Assembly (NCBI GenBank): GCA_009926625.1
Contig: RFON01000012.1
Span: 1 to 64,000, forward strand
Reading direction: 5' to 3'
Length of the DNA: 64,000 bases
Source: Planctomycetota bacterium
GTDB taxonomy: Bacteria > Planctomycetota > Phycisphaerae > Phycisphaerales > SM1A02
Below, piece after piece: positions 34,080 through 42,829 of the stretch (position 1 is the stretch's first letter; the number at the start of each line of letters is the position of its first letter). The notes below the pieces were generated by a model. The model had not been told where the DNA came from, did no database searches, and saw only the letters and a program-made list of their open reading frames with translations. A program made the position numbers and the translations under genes.

Positions 34080-34684
34080 GCGCGGCCTCGACGAGCCCCA
34101 CGGGCGGGGCGAGTTTCACTGTCCACCCGAGCGCCATCGTCGACCTAGGCGCGCAGATCGGCGGCGGCAGCCGCGTCTGGCACTTCGTGCATGTGTGTGG
34201 CGGCGCCCGCATCGGCGAGCGCTGCTCGCTGGGGCAGAATGTGTTCGTGGGCAACCGCGTAGTGATCGGGAACAATGTCAAGATCCAGAACAATGTGTCG
34301 GTCTACGACAATGTCACGCTTGAAGACGATGTCTTCTGCGGTCCGAGCATGGTGTTCACCAATGTCTACAACCCGCGATCTGCCGTCACGCGCAAGGACG
34401 AGTACCGCGACACGCTGGTGAAGCGGGGCGCAACGCTCGGTGCGAACTGCACCGTGATCTGCGGCATCACCATCGGCGAGCACGCGTTCGTCGCAGCGGG
34501 CGCAGTAGTGAACCGTGATGTCAAGCCGTTCGCGCTGATGGCAGGCGTGCCCGCTCGGCAGATCGGCTGGATGAGCAAGTTCGGCGAGCGCGTTGACCTG
34601 CCGCTCACGGGAACCGGCGAGTACCGCTGTCCGCACACGGGCAACATGTACCGCCTCAGCGGCGATTCACTTTCCTGCACTTGA
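34076..34684 (+). CDS. wlbB: UDP-2-acetamido-3-amino-2,3-dideoxy-glucuronate acetyltransferase (WlbB/WbpD)
   Basis: 202-residue left-handed beta-helix acetyltransferase that N-acetylates the 3-amino group. Hexapeptide repeats run from [25 protein letters not shown] through [44 protein letters not shown] and [32 protein letters not shown] are the WbpD signature blocks. GTG 34076 overlaps the wlbA stop. WlbA and WlbB flank the missing WbpE aminotransferase step, which is not adjacent; the DegT at 14 kb could serve. UDP-GlcNAc dehydrogenase (WbpA) and 2-epimerase (WbpI) are not in the window. Confidence 0.9.
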   Translation: MSAASTSPTGGASFTVHPSAIVDLGAQIGGGSRVWHFVHVCGGARIGERCSLGQNVFVGNRVVIGNNVKIQNNVSVYDNVTLEDDVFCGPSMVFTNVYNPRSAVTRKDEYRDTLVKRGATLGANCTVICGITIGEHAFVAAGAVVNRDVKPFALMAGVPARQIGWMSKFGERVDLPLTGTGEYRCPHTGNMYRLSGDSLSCT

Positions 34685-34732
34685 GTGTTCGGTGGGGGCG
34701 GGCGGCGCCTTGATGTCCATCGACGGGAGCCC

Positions 34733-35293
34733 TCACCACTCCGCCGTCGCAGCCTCATTCGAATCCTGCGTCAGCAGCCGCATCAACCTCGTGTTGACGA
34801 ACACCTTCGCCTGGCCGGCCGCGCGCTCTTCCAGCACGCCCGCCGTCACCAGGGACCGTGCATAGGTCGCCGCCGTCTGCCGCTTGGCGATCCACGGCTC
34901 CCATGCGTCGGCAGCGGTGACCCCGTGAAGCAGACGGTAGTACCGGTCCTTGTCCTCGATGATCGCGCGGCTGAGGTAAAGGACTGGCTGGCCGATGAGC
35001 CCCTGGCTGACCAGGTACAGGCTGTTGAGAACCCGCCCGGTTCTCCCGTTGCCGTCGGAGAATGGGTGGATGGCCTCGAATTGGTAGTGGCCGATGGCCA
35101 TCTTCACCAAGGGGTCGAGTTCGCCGGTCTCGTTGAGGAAACGCTCCCAGTTGGCAAGCAGCTCCCGGAGCAGGGGTTCTCCCTGCGGAGGCGTGTTGGT
35201 CCGGGCGTCAGGACACGCACGGGAGTATATGTCGATCCGATCGACAAGTCCATATAACCTGTCGATTTGCTCGTCATCTTTCGACACATCCAT
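34733..35293 (-). pseudogene. Fic-family protein, doubly truncated
   Basis: Fic domains transfer AMP (or other groups) to proteins. The 186 residues keep the core: [45 protein letters not shown] with the catalytic HxFx(D)GNGR motif, and [18 protein letters not shown]. The full-length family (about 370 residues) has a further 150 or more N-terminal residues, including the inhibitory helix, which are missing. A second loss is internal: DAWEPWI runs straight into [21 protein letters not shown], the wing-helix region that normally lies about 80 residues further on. The reading frame is open, but the architecture is broken, so I call it a decayed gene. Confidence 0.7.
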
Positions 35294-35391
35294 TTAGCAA
35301 TCCCTTGAGCGGCCTTCGCCGATGAGCGCTTACGCCATCGCCCGAGGCGACCACCTGCCCGCTCGGGCGCCTTTGCCTCATTTTCCCCCCT

Positions 35392-35397
35392 TACGCT
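35392..35397 (+). promoter_or_regulatory. Predicted -10 box of galE
   Basis: TACGCT with 6 nt to ATG 35404. The site is intact although the gene behind it is frameshifted. Confidence 0.45.
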
Positions 35398-35403
35398 CCC
35401 TCC

Positions 35404-36395
35404 ATGTCTGACTCAATCCTCCTCACGGGCGGTGTGGGCTTCATCGGCAGCCACATCGCGGTCGAGGTGGCGCGTGCAGGCCTGCGCCCCGTCCTGCTCG
35501 ACAACCTCTGCAACAGCAAGCGCGGCGTTGTGGATCGACTCGGGCAAATCATTGGCACGCCAGTGGATTTCGTGGAGGGTGACATCCGCGATGGCGCTCT
35601 CGTTCGCAGTGCCATCCGCGACTTCGGCATCACAAGCGTGATCCATCTCGCTGGCCTGAAGGCGGTGGGGGGATGCCGCTGTCGTACTACGACAACAATG
35701 TCGTGGGCACGCTGCGCTTGCTTGAAGCGATGAACGACTGCGGCGTGCGGTCGATCGTGTTCAGCAGTTCATGCACCGTGTACGGCGATCCGCAGCGACT
35801 GCCGCTTACCGAGTCGCACCCGCTGAGCGCGACCAATCCATACGGACAGACCAAGCTCGCGATCGAGATGATGCTGCGCGACCTGTCCCGCAGCGATGAA
35901 CGCTGGCACATCTGCATGCTTCGCTACTTCAACCCTGTCGGCGCGCACGAGAGCGCCTTGATCGGCGAGGATCCGTGCGGCGTTCCAAACAACCTGATGC
36001 CGTTCGTGCTGAAGGTCGCCGCTGGAGAGTTCCCCGAACTTGGCGTGTGGGGAAGCGACTACCCAACGCCCGACGGCACTGGCGTGCGCGACTACATCCA
36101 TGTGGTCGATCTCGCGGTCGGTCATGTGCGCGCGGTGGAGCGACTTCCCGAAATGCACTGCGAAGCAATCAACTTGGGCACTGGTCGTGGCAGCAGCGTT
36201 CTCGATGTGGTCAGGACCTTCGAGCGCGTGAACGGCGTGCGCATTCCCTACGCGCTGCGTGATCGTCGCCCTGGAGATATCGCAGCTGCGTGGGCCGACC
36301 CGACGCTCGCTCGCACCCGCCTCGGCTGGCAGACTGAGCGGTCACTCGATGACATGTGCCGCGATGCTTGGAAGTGGCAACGCGCCTCGTCGTGA
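35404..36395 (+). pseudogene. galE: UDP-glucose 4-epimerase, disrupted by a frameshift
   Basis: NAD-dependent epimerase that interconverts UDP-glucose and UDP-galactose (or the N-acetyl forms). The first frame (35404 to about 35672) gives LLTGGVGFIGSHIAVEVAR, LLDNLCNSKRGV and VIHLAGLKAVG. The second, in +1 shift from 35673, continues MPLSYYDNNVVGTLRLLEAM, SSSCTVYGD, NPYGQTKLAIEMMLRD (Tyr/Lys) and LRYFNPVGAHESALIGEDP. By alignment with E. coli GalE the bases between GTG GGG and ATG should encode four residues (ESVx); only 2 nt remain, so about 10 nt are missing. All other conserved residues are kept. Either a recent mutation or an assembly error. Confidence 0.8.
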
Positions 36396-36435
36396 TGGTG
36401 GGCGTCAGCGCGCGATGCGCGCGACGCGCGGCCAA

Positions 36436-37533
36436 TCACCGCGTGGGCTGCTCGTGCACCGGCTGCTTCGCTTCGCGGCCGAGCAACCCGAATGTCAGTT
36501 CGCGCAGCACTGAACGCAGGTTCGACTTGAGGTCCTCGACATCCGGATCCATCTGGTTGCCTGAACGGAAGCGGTGGATCAGCAGCACAAGCCCACAGGA
36601 CCCCATCAGCGCGACGAATGCTGCGATCAGCACGGTCTGCGTGCGCCGCGGTGCGGATCGCTGCAGCGGTGCCACGGCGGGCTCGATCACTTCAATGGAC
36701 ACCTGATCTTCTTGCTCTTGGATCCGCGCGATTTCCAGTTGCTTGGTCAGCGTGATGAACACTTCCGCCTGGACATTCACCGCGCGAGCCAGCCGTTCCT
36801 GTTCCGCGCGCAGGTCTGGCGTTGCGATCTTGCGGTTCACTCGGTTGAAGTCCGCCAGCGTCTTCTCTGCCCGCTCCAGCATCAACTTGGCATCGGCGAG
36901 TTGCCGCTCGATGAACGCCCGATTCTCCGCAGCCTTGCTGCTGCGGGTGTCCTTGGTGAACCGGATGAGTTCGTTCACGAGCGCGTTGGCAGAATCTGCT
37001 GCCAGAGTGGCATCCCCAGCGGTCATCGTCAGGGTGAGGATCGGCGGCGCAGTCAGCGACTTGATCTTCACTGAATTCACCTTGGCGATCTTTCGCAGTG
37101 CCTCGATCGCGCGCTCCTGCCGCTCGGATTCTGAATCCGCCTCGATCTCCATGGTGTCGATGAAAGCCACCTTTGTTCCGAGCGTTGGCACATCGAACTG
37201 TGTCTTCAGCAGCGCTTGCAGGAATGCCCGACTTGTCAGTAGTTCGGTGTAGTACTCGGGCGCGGTGTTCTCGACAACCACATCGGCCACCTGCGCGGAT
37301 GACCCTGCGATGACGCCCATGCGCGACGCGGCTCCCTTGCCTTGCGAAGGCATGAACTTCGCAGTGGCGGTGAACTCGGGCGGGATCGTCATCACATACC
37401 CAGCCGTCGCGCCCGCGACAGCGAGCGTCAAGCCGGCGATCAACCAGCGACCGCGGATCAGCACATTCACGATCCGAAGCGGGCGGATCGGCTCTTCGGC
37501 CTCGAGTGGCGCCTCTGGTTCGGAAGCGTTCAC
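36436..37533 (-). CDS. Chain-length determinant (Wzz/GumC-like) inner-membrane protein
   Basis: 365-residue co-polymerase of the PCP family that sets polymer length or links synthesis to export. TM1 (LIRGRWLIAGLTLAVAGATAGYV) and TM2 (TQTVLIAAFVALMGSCGLVLLI) flank a periplasmic part with FTATAKFMPSQGK, a long coiled-coil segment (ENRAFIERQLADAKLMLERAEKTLADFNRVNRK) and the proline-containing IEPAVAPLQRSAPRR just before TM2. It lacks a C-terminal Tyr kinase domain. ATG 37533 overlaps the end of the Wza-like gene (ATGA), and the gene is the last of a two-gene operon converging on galE. Confidence 0.86.
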   Translation of the reverse strand: MNASEPEAPLEAEEPIRPLRIVNVLIRGRWLIAGLTLAVAGATAGYVMTIPPEFTATAKFMPSQGKGAASRMGVIAGSSAQVADVVVENTAPEYYTELLTSRAFLQALLKTQFDVPTLGTKVAFIDTMEIEADSESERQERAIEALRKIAKVNSVKIKSLTAPPILTLTMTAGDATLAADSANALVNELIRFTKDTRSSKAAENRAFIERQLADAKLMLERAEKTLADFNRVNRKIATPDLRAEQERLARAVNVQAEVFITLTKQLEIARIQEQEDQVSIEVIEPAVAPLQRSAPRRTQTVLIAAFVALMGSCGLVLLIHRFRSGNQMDPDVEDLKSNLRSVLRELTFGLLGREAKQPVHEQPTR

Positions 37534-40331
37534 TTCGTGTCTACCTGTGGCTTGGTCATGATCACGACCGTGCTGCCGGCGGGCACTTGCGGGTTGAAGG
37601 TCTCGCCCTCTTGCTTCGTCAGCATTCCGCCATCTGGAAGGTGGATCACGATCTTGGCGGTGTCAGCTGTCGTGCTGAAGCCGCCGCACATATTGAGGTA
37701 GTAACCAAGCGGAGCGTCTTCGATCCACTGGAGGCGCGCGGGCTTCATCACGGCACCCGAGACATCGACAGTCCGCAACCACTCCGATTCCTTGATCAGC
37801 GGCACATCGATCACGCTGCCTGCGCTCAGGCGAACGGGACGGTCTGGCTTGGCGATTCGCGCGACATTGTTCGCTGCGAATACCAGGACCCGCTCGCGGT
37901 CCGCCTTGTCAAGGAATCCGCCGCACATCGCGACATACTCATCAAGCGTGCGGCCCTCCTTGAACTGCAGCACGAGCGGTCGACGCACCGCACCGCGCAC
38001 TTCAAGAGTGCCAGGATTGGTCGGGATGTTGATCTCATCGCCGTTCTTGAGCACGATGTCATCGCTTCCGCCAGGTTCGGCCAACGCCGCCGCGAGGTCG
38101 ATCGTGATTTCGTAGGTGTCCGTTGGCGCTGACGGATCGAGGGCAATCACATTGCGTCGGCGGCGCACGGCGGCTCCTTCGGGCAACCCCTCCTTGCGAA
38201 GTCCGCCTGCCTTCTTGATGAGGCTTGAGATCGTCTCGTCCTTCGACGCAAGCGAGTAGTTGCCTGGGTACAGGACCTCACCAGTCACCGAGACGACATC
38301 CAACGGCTCCCAGCCCAGCACATTCCTCACCGTGATTCGATCGAATGGCCTGACGGGCAACCGCTGTGCGGGCGCCTTCGCCAGAAAGTCAGACGGGACG
38401 GGTACCACGAATGTGGGCGCGGTGTGATTCGCTTCGTTGCTTGCGCCGCCATCAGCTTCCACCCGAGCCACGACCGCTTCGACCTTGTACGCATCGGGAC
38501 GCAGTCCGCCCGCAAGCACCAGCAGATCCTCCAAGGTCAGTCCATCGACCATTGGATACGCGCCTGGCTTCTTCACCAGTCCATCAATCTGCACCGTTCG
38601 CTTCATCGAGAGGTCCTCGAATGAGTACAGGCGGATGACATCGCCGTCCTGCAATTCCATGTCAGCCGCCGCATCGGCGCGCAGCACGGCGCCGAGATCG
38701 AAGGGAATGAGTTGCTCGCCGATCGATCCAGGCACCTTGCGGATGATGTGAGCGACATCCTTGTATGCGGCGCGTTCGAATGCGGGGTCCTGGAATCCGC
38801 CCCGCAGGAAGATCAGGTCGGCGAGCGTCATGTTCGTCGCCAGCACGGTCGGTCCTGGCTGCTTGACATGGCCCGCAAGGGTGACGAACTTGTCCTTTCC
38901 GACAAGACCGTATGAGGACTGCACGAAGACCTCATCCATCTCGCGCAGCGGGATGTTCTTGTCCGAGTTCCCAGTGAACACATACTTCCCTGATGCGTCC
39001 TTCTGGAAGAGCTCATTCAGTGCGAAGGTGGTCAGCGACTTGGAAAAGTCATCCTCGGTGCGGACGAGGTCCGCTCGCTCGGTGAACGCGTATTCGCGCA
39101 GCCCCTCTGCGCGGTCGATCAGATCGCGCATGGTCATTCCAGGGCGCCACTCGTAAGTGCCAGGCCGAACAACGCCATCCCCGCCAACCGTCACCACGCG
39201 GCGGCGCACCTGCACATTGGTGGGCACTCGCACGCGGTCACCATCCTGAAGCGCAATGTTGGTCGCGGACGGATCCATGACGGTCGAGACATCAATGTCC
39301 ATCACCGTCTCGCCCTTGCCAGGTTCGTTGCGGACGATTTGCGCTTGCTTTGGGTAAGCCTCCGGGGTGAACCCGCCCGCGAAATCCAACAGTTCGCGCA
39401 TCCCTTCAGATCCAGTCAACTCAAATCGGGTGGGTCGGCGTACTTCGCCTTCGATTGCCACCGAACGAGTCTTCAGTGGAACGATGATGTAATCGTTCGG
39501 CTTCATGCGCACGGCATTCAGGTCGAGCGACCCCTTGAGGAAGAACTGGTAGAGGTCGACCGTCTCGGTGTCGCCGTTGCTGCGGCGCACCTTGACTTCG
39601 CGCAGTGTGCCGCTCGGTCGAACGCCACCCGCATTGTTCAGCGCATTCAGCACATTGGCCATGCCCGCGCCGATCAAGTACGCGCCCGGGCTGCGCACCT
39701 CACCGAGCACATACACCAGCAGCGGTCGAACCTTTCCGAGGCGGATGTCCACGAACGCAGTCGACTTGCTCGGATCGGCCGCATTGATGTAGCTGGCATA
39801 AATCTGCGAGAACGCCTGCATGAGCACCGGACGCAGTTCCCTGAGCGTGACGCCACTCGTGGAGATGCGGCCGCCATCGTCGGGGAGGTCGATGAACCCT
39901 TCGTCGCTGACGACGAGATTCAGCTTCTGGACAAGTTCACCCCAGATTGACACGATGACCTCGTCGCCTGGACTCAAGATGTAGAGTTCATCGATCGGGC
40001 CCTCGGTGATCTTGGCGACATCGGGGCGGAAACTGTCGTATCCAAAGCCTGCTGCAGAATCGGTGCTTCCTTGCGGCAACCCAGGCGTTGTTGCGGACAT
40101 CCCTTGTTCCACGGTGCTGCGTGATGAGTCCGATTGCCCCGCTGCCGCCGCGGATGGTGCCGCGGCCGGCGCCGCGGATGGTGCCGCGGCCGGCGCCGCG
40201 GATGGTGCCGCAGCCGGCGGAGTCTGCGCCGACACCCACTTGGTTGGCGCGCACAGCAGCACACAGAGCATCGCACAGCGAACGAGCGTTTTCCCCAGCG
40301 CAGCAGCGCATCCGAAAGAGGTGTCCATCAT
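37530..40331 (-). CDS. Large Wza-like polysaccharide export protein with multiple SLBB domains
   Basis: 933-residue outer-membrane/periplasmic export protein. A signal peptide (LVRCAMLCVLLCAPTKWVSA) is followed by a low-complexity PSAAPAAA repeat, then the Poly_export domain (YILSPGDEVIVSIWGELVQ). After that I count eight SLBB-like repeats, including YVLGEVRSPGAYLIG, IEGEVRRPTRFELTG, LAGHVKQPGPTVLA, IDGLVKKPGAYPMVDG, VTGEVLYPGNYSLAS and VSGAVMKPARLQW. Ordinary Wza has two; the long form resembles the extended exporters of myxobacteria and planctomycetes. Start at ATG 40331, with a second ATG next to it. It opens the operon with the Wzz-like gene. Confidence 0.85.
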   Translation of the reverse strand: MMDTSFGCAAALGKTLVRCAMLCVLLCAPTKWVSAQTPPAAAPSAAPAAAPSAAPAAAPSAAAAGQSDSSRSTVEQGMSATTPGLPQGSTDSAAGFGYDSFRPDVAKITEGPIDELYILSPGDEVIVSIWGELVQKLNLVVSDEGFIDLPDDGGRISTSGVTLRELRPVLMQAFSQIYASYINAADPSKSTAFVDIRLGKVRPLLVYVLGEVRSPGAYLIGAGMANVLNALNNAGGVRPSGTLREVKVRRSNGDTETVDLYQFFLKGSLDLNAVRMKPNDYIIVPLKTRSVAIEGEVRRPTRFELTGSEGMRELLDFAGGFTPEAYPKQAQIVRNEPGKGETVMDIDVSTVMDPSATNIALQDGDRVRVPTNVQVRRRVVTVGGDGVVRPGTYEWRPGMTMRDLIDRAEGLREYAFTERADLVRTEDDFSKSLTTFALNELFQKDASGKYVFTGNSDKNIPLREMDEVFVQSSYGLVGKDKFVTLAGHVKQPGPTVLATNMTLADLIFLRGGFQDPAFERAAYKDVAHIIRKVPGSIGEQLIPFDLGAVLRADAAADMELQDGDVIRLYSFEDLSMKRTVQIDGLVKKPGAYPMVDGLTLEDLLVLAGGLRPDAYKVEAVVARVEADGGASNEANHTAPTFVVPVPSDFLAKAPAQRLPVRPFDRITVRNVLGWEPLDVVSVTGEVLYPGNYSLASKDETISSLIKKAGGLRKEGLPEGAAVRRRRNVIALDPSAPTDTYEITIDLAAALAEPGGSDDIVLKNGDEINIPTNPGTLEVRGAVRRPLVLQFKEGRTLDEYVAMCGGFLDKADRERVLVFAANNVARIAKPDRPVRLSAGSVIDVPLIKESEWLRTVDVSGAVMKPARLQWIEDAPLGYYLNMCGGFSTTADTAKIVIHLPDGGMLTKQEGETFNPQVPAGSTVVIMTKPQVDTK
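40147..40218. repeat. 24-bp tandem repeat, three copies
   Basis: GCCGCGGATGGTGCCGCGGCCGGC, with one A in the third copy, encoding PSAAPAAA in the Wza-like protein. Slippage could change the length of the spacer between signal peptide and export domain without a frameshift. Confidence 0.85.
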
Positions 40332-40339
40332 CGCGCGGG

Positions 40340-40345
40340 AGAATA
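40340..40345 (-). promoter_or_regulatory. Predicted -10 box of the Wza/Wzz operon
   Basis: TATTCT on the minus strand with 8 nt to ATG 40331. No ribosome binding site precedes the ATGATG start. Confidence 0.5.
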
Positions 40346-40364
40346 CTTGAAGGCGGCATGTTCG

Positions 40365-42773
40365 ATGGATGCGCGGCAGGTGTTCGCGCTTCTAGCATCG
40401 CGCACGATGTTGCCGACTTTGGTACGAACTGCGATGGCTTTTCTAGCCTGCGCTCCCTCACCATCAGGCGGCGCGGACGAAGTACCGCTGCCCGCAGCGC
40501 TCCATGCGTTCCTGGGCGAGCATTGCCTCGACTGCCACACGGGCCCGCGCAGCAAGGCGAATCTGGATCTCGCTGGGTGCGTTCAAGCAGAGCGCGCATC
40601 GTCCTCGCTGCTCGCGTTGCTGCGTGCGCGGCTTGCACGCGAAGACATGCCGCCGGATTCCGTCGAAGATCGTCCAACGCCCGCCGATTATGCCGCGGCG
40701 ATCGACGCGGTTGATTCGATCGTGCCACCTGCGCGCTGCGAAGTCCCGGTCGTGATGCGGCTCAACCGCTGGCAATACGCCAACAGTGTGCGCGATGCGC
40801 TTGGATTACTCGCGGTCGATGCTGCAGCGGAAAATGGAGACGCTGACGCGCGCGCGTTCGCCGAGTCTCTCCGGAACATTGCTCTGTCGCTGCTGCCCCC
40901 TGACGATGTCGGCGAGGGCTTCGATACGACGGGCGACACGCTCGCACTTCCGCCGCTGCTCATGGACAAGTACCTCATTGCTGCCGAGGCAGTGGCGCTC
41001 GCGGCGCTCCCGCCAGCAGCGACCGACACGCGCCGCACGATCAGCGGTCCAGAACTGGAGCGCGACGGCAAGGGACAAGTCATCGACAACACCGCCTGGC
41101 TCTTCACCGTCGGCGAAGTGGGCGCGCGATTCAAGCTGCCCCGCAGCGGCAGATACACCGTGCGCACGGTGATCGAGCAGATGAAGGCTGGCCCCGAAGA
41201 TGCGCGCGCGGAGATCCGAGTGAACGGCAAGGCGGTCAATGCCGTGACGGTGGCGAACACGCGCGGCAATCCAGGCACCTTCGAGTGGAGCGGAAATCTT
41301 GCGGTGGGCGAGCAGCGCATCACCGTTGCATTCCTGAACGACTTCTACAACCCATCCGATCCCAATCAGTCGGCGCGCGACCGAAATCTCGGCTGCAGAT
41401 CGATTGAGGTGCAGGGGCCCATCGGGGGCATCACGCGAACGCCGTGTGAGGTGGCGCTTGATGCCGCTGCAGGGACGGTGGAGAGTGCGGACACGGCGCG
41501 GCTTCGGCGCGTGGCGGCGGCGCTCGCGCCTCGGCTCTTTCGGCGTGCGGTCGACGAGAAGGAGTGCGCGAAACTCGTGCAGACTGCACGCACCGCGGCG
41601 GGCGGCGCGAAGTCCTCGTGGGACGCGCAGCTCCGCGCCCTCGTCACCGCGGCGCTCATCGATCCACGGTTCTTGCTGCGGGTTGAACCCCCAGCGCGAA
41701 CAACGGACCTTGGTCAGCAGCCAGGCGTTCGCGCGCTGACGGGCAGCGAACTCGCGTCGCGGCTTTCGTTCTTCCTCTGGGCAAGCGTGCCCGATGCAGC
41801 CCTTCGACGCGCAGCCGATGCGGGTGAACTGGCGACACAGGAGGGACTCGCTCGGCAGGTCAGCCGAATGCTGGCAGACGAACGCGCGTCCGCGCTCGCC
41901 GATCGATTCTTTGCCCAGTGGCTCGGGATCGATGGGCTCGATGCTCGCTCGTTCGATCCGCGTGGATACCCAGCGCTCAGCGGCGCAACGCTGCGTGCGA
42001 TGCAGGCGGAAACTCTCGCGCTGTGCGCTCGAGTGGTGCGCGGGGAACTTCCGCTGCGCGCGCTGCTCACGAACCGAGAAACATTGTGCAGCCCTGAGTT
42101 GGCGAAGCACTATGGACTGATCGATGCGCGCAGCGCCACGACATCGGGCGACCTGGGCACATACGAACTACCGCCGACCCGCCCGCCTGGCGTTCTCGGG
42201 CACGGCAGCGTGCTCGCCGCAACGAGCAACCCCAATCGCACGAGTCCCGTGAAGCGGGGCAAGTGGGTTCTCGATGTCATCCTCGATCAGACGCCACCCC
42301 CGCCGCCACCTGGGGTTCCGCAACTGCCCGAGGGCGCCGCGAACCAACAGCATCTCTCGATGCGTCAACTGATGGAGCAGCACCGCGCGAACCCCGACTG
42401 TGCCGCGTGCCACACGCGGATGGATGCGATCGGGCTGGCGTTCGAGCGACTTGATGCTGATGGTCGGTTGCGCAGCGAAGCCGATGGTGTGCTGATCGAC
42501 GATCGCAGCGAGTTGCCAGGAGGCACCCAGATCGATGGTCCGCAAGGGGTGGCGGAACTGTTGCTCGAGGGCAACGCGCTCGAGCGTTCGCTTGCGCGGC
42601 GATTGATGATCTACGCGCTTGGGCGAGGCACTGCCGCCGCGGACGATCGACTGATTCAGCAGCTCGCCCGCGATGCGCGCATCGCAGGCACATTCGAGGC
42701 GCTCGTGCGCGGGATCGTGCTGAGTGACGCATTCCGCACGCGCCGTGAAGTCGGCACGCCAGCGGGCAACTGA
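40365..42773 (+). CDS. DUF1592/DUF1588/DUF1585 planctomycete cytochrome-like protein
   Basis: 802-residue exported protein of the planctomycete DUF1587/1592/1588/1585 type. Near the N-terminus a haem-like motif CLDCHTGPRSKANLD follows the signal segment. The middle carries RLNRWQYANSVRDALGL, a carbohydrate-binding-like beta region (FKLPRSGRYTVR) and ALTGSELASRLSFFLWASVPD (DUF1592). Then come YGL...PPTRPPGVLGHGSVLAATSNPNRTSPVKRGKWVL (DUF1588) and a second CAACHTRMDAIGLAFE with GNALERSLARRLMIYALGRG (DUF1585). The role of these proteins is not established; they pair with DUF1552 proteins, as here. ATG 40365 is chosen because 40134 would overlap the Wza gene; ATG 40407 is an alternative. Confidence 0.88.
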   Translation: MDARQVFALLASRTMLPTLVRTAMAFLACAPSPSGGADEVPLPAALHAFLGEHCLDCHTGPRSKANLDLAGCVQAERASSSLLALLRARLAREDMPPDSVEDRPTPADYAAAIDAVDSIVPPARCEVPVVMRLNRWQYANSVRDALGLLAVDAAAENGDADARAFAESLRNIALSLLPPDDVGEGFDTTGDTLALPPLLMDKYLIAAEAVALAALPPAATDTRRTISGPELERDGKGQVIDNTAWLFTVGEVGARFKLPRSGRYTVRTVIEQMKAGPEDARAEIRVNGKAVNAVTVANTRGNPGTFEWSGNLAVGEQRITVAFLNDFYNPSDPNQSARDRNLGCRSIEVQGPIGGITRTPCEVALDAAAGTVESADTARLRRVAAALAPRLFRRAVDEKECAKLVQTARTAAGGAKSSWDAQLRALVTAALIDPRFLLRVEPPARTTDLGQQPGVRALTGSELASRLSFFLWASVPDAALRRAADAGELATQEGLARQVSRMLADERASALADRFFAQWLGIDGLDARSFDPRGYPALSGATLRAMQAETLALCARVVRGELPLRALLTNRETLCSPELAKHYGLIDARSATTSGDLGTYELPPTRPPGVLGHGSVLAATSNPNRTSPVKRGKWVLDVILDQTPPPPPPGVPQLPEGAANQQHLSMRQLMEQHRANPDCAACHTRMDAIGLAFERLDADGRLRSEADGVLIDDRSELPGGTQIDGPQGVAELLLEGNALERSLARRLMIYALGRGTAAADDRLIQQLARDARIAGTFEALVRGIVLSDAFRTRREVGTPAGN

Positions 42774-42817
42774 CGCAAATCATCCGCATCTTCCCTTGCC
42801 CCGCCAGAGTGCGGCGT

Positions 42818-42823
42818 TACAGT
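42818..42823 (+). promoter_or_regulatory. Predicted -10 box of the DUF1552 gene
   Basis: TACAGT with 6 nt to ATG 42830. TTGCCC lies 16 bp upstream (42796-42801) as a possible -35. Leaderless. Confidence 0.55.
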
Positions 42824-42829
42824 TCGCTC

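Noticed and set aside
36396..36435. GCGCGC-rich palindrome between galE and the Wzz-like gene as a terminator
   Set aside because: The inverted repeat is short and has no T tract; simple GC-rich composition explains it.
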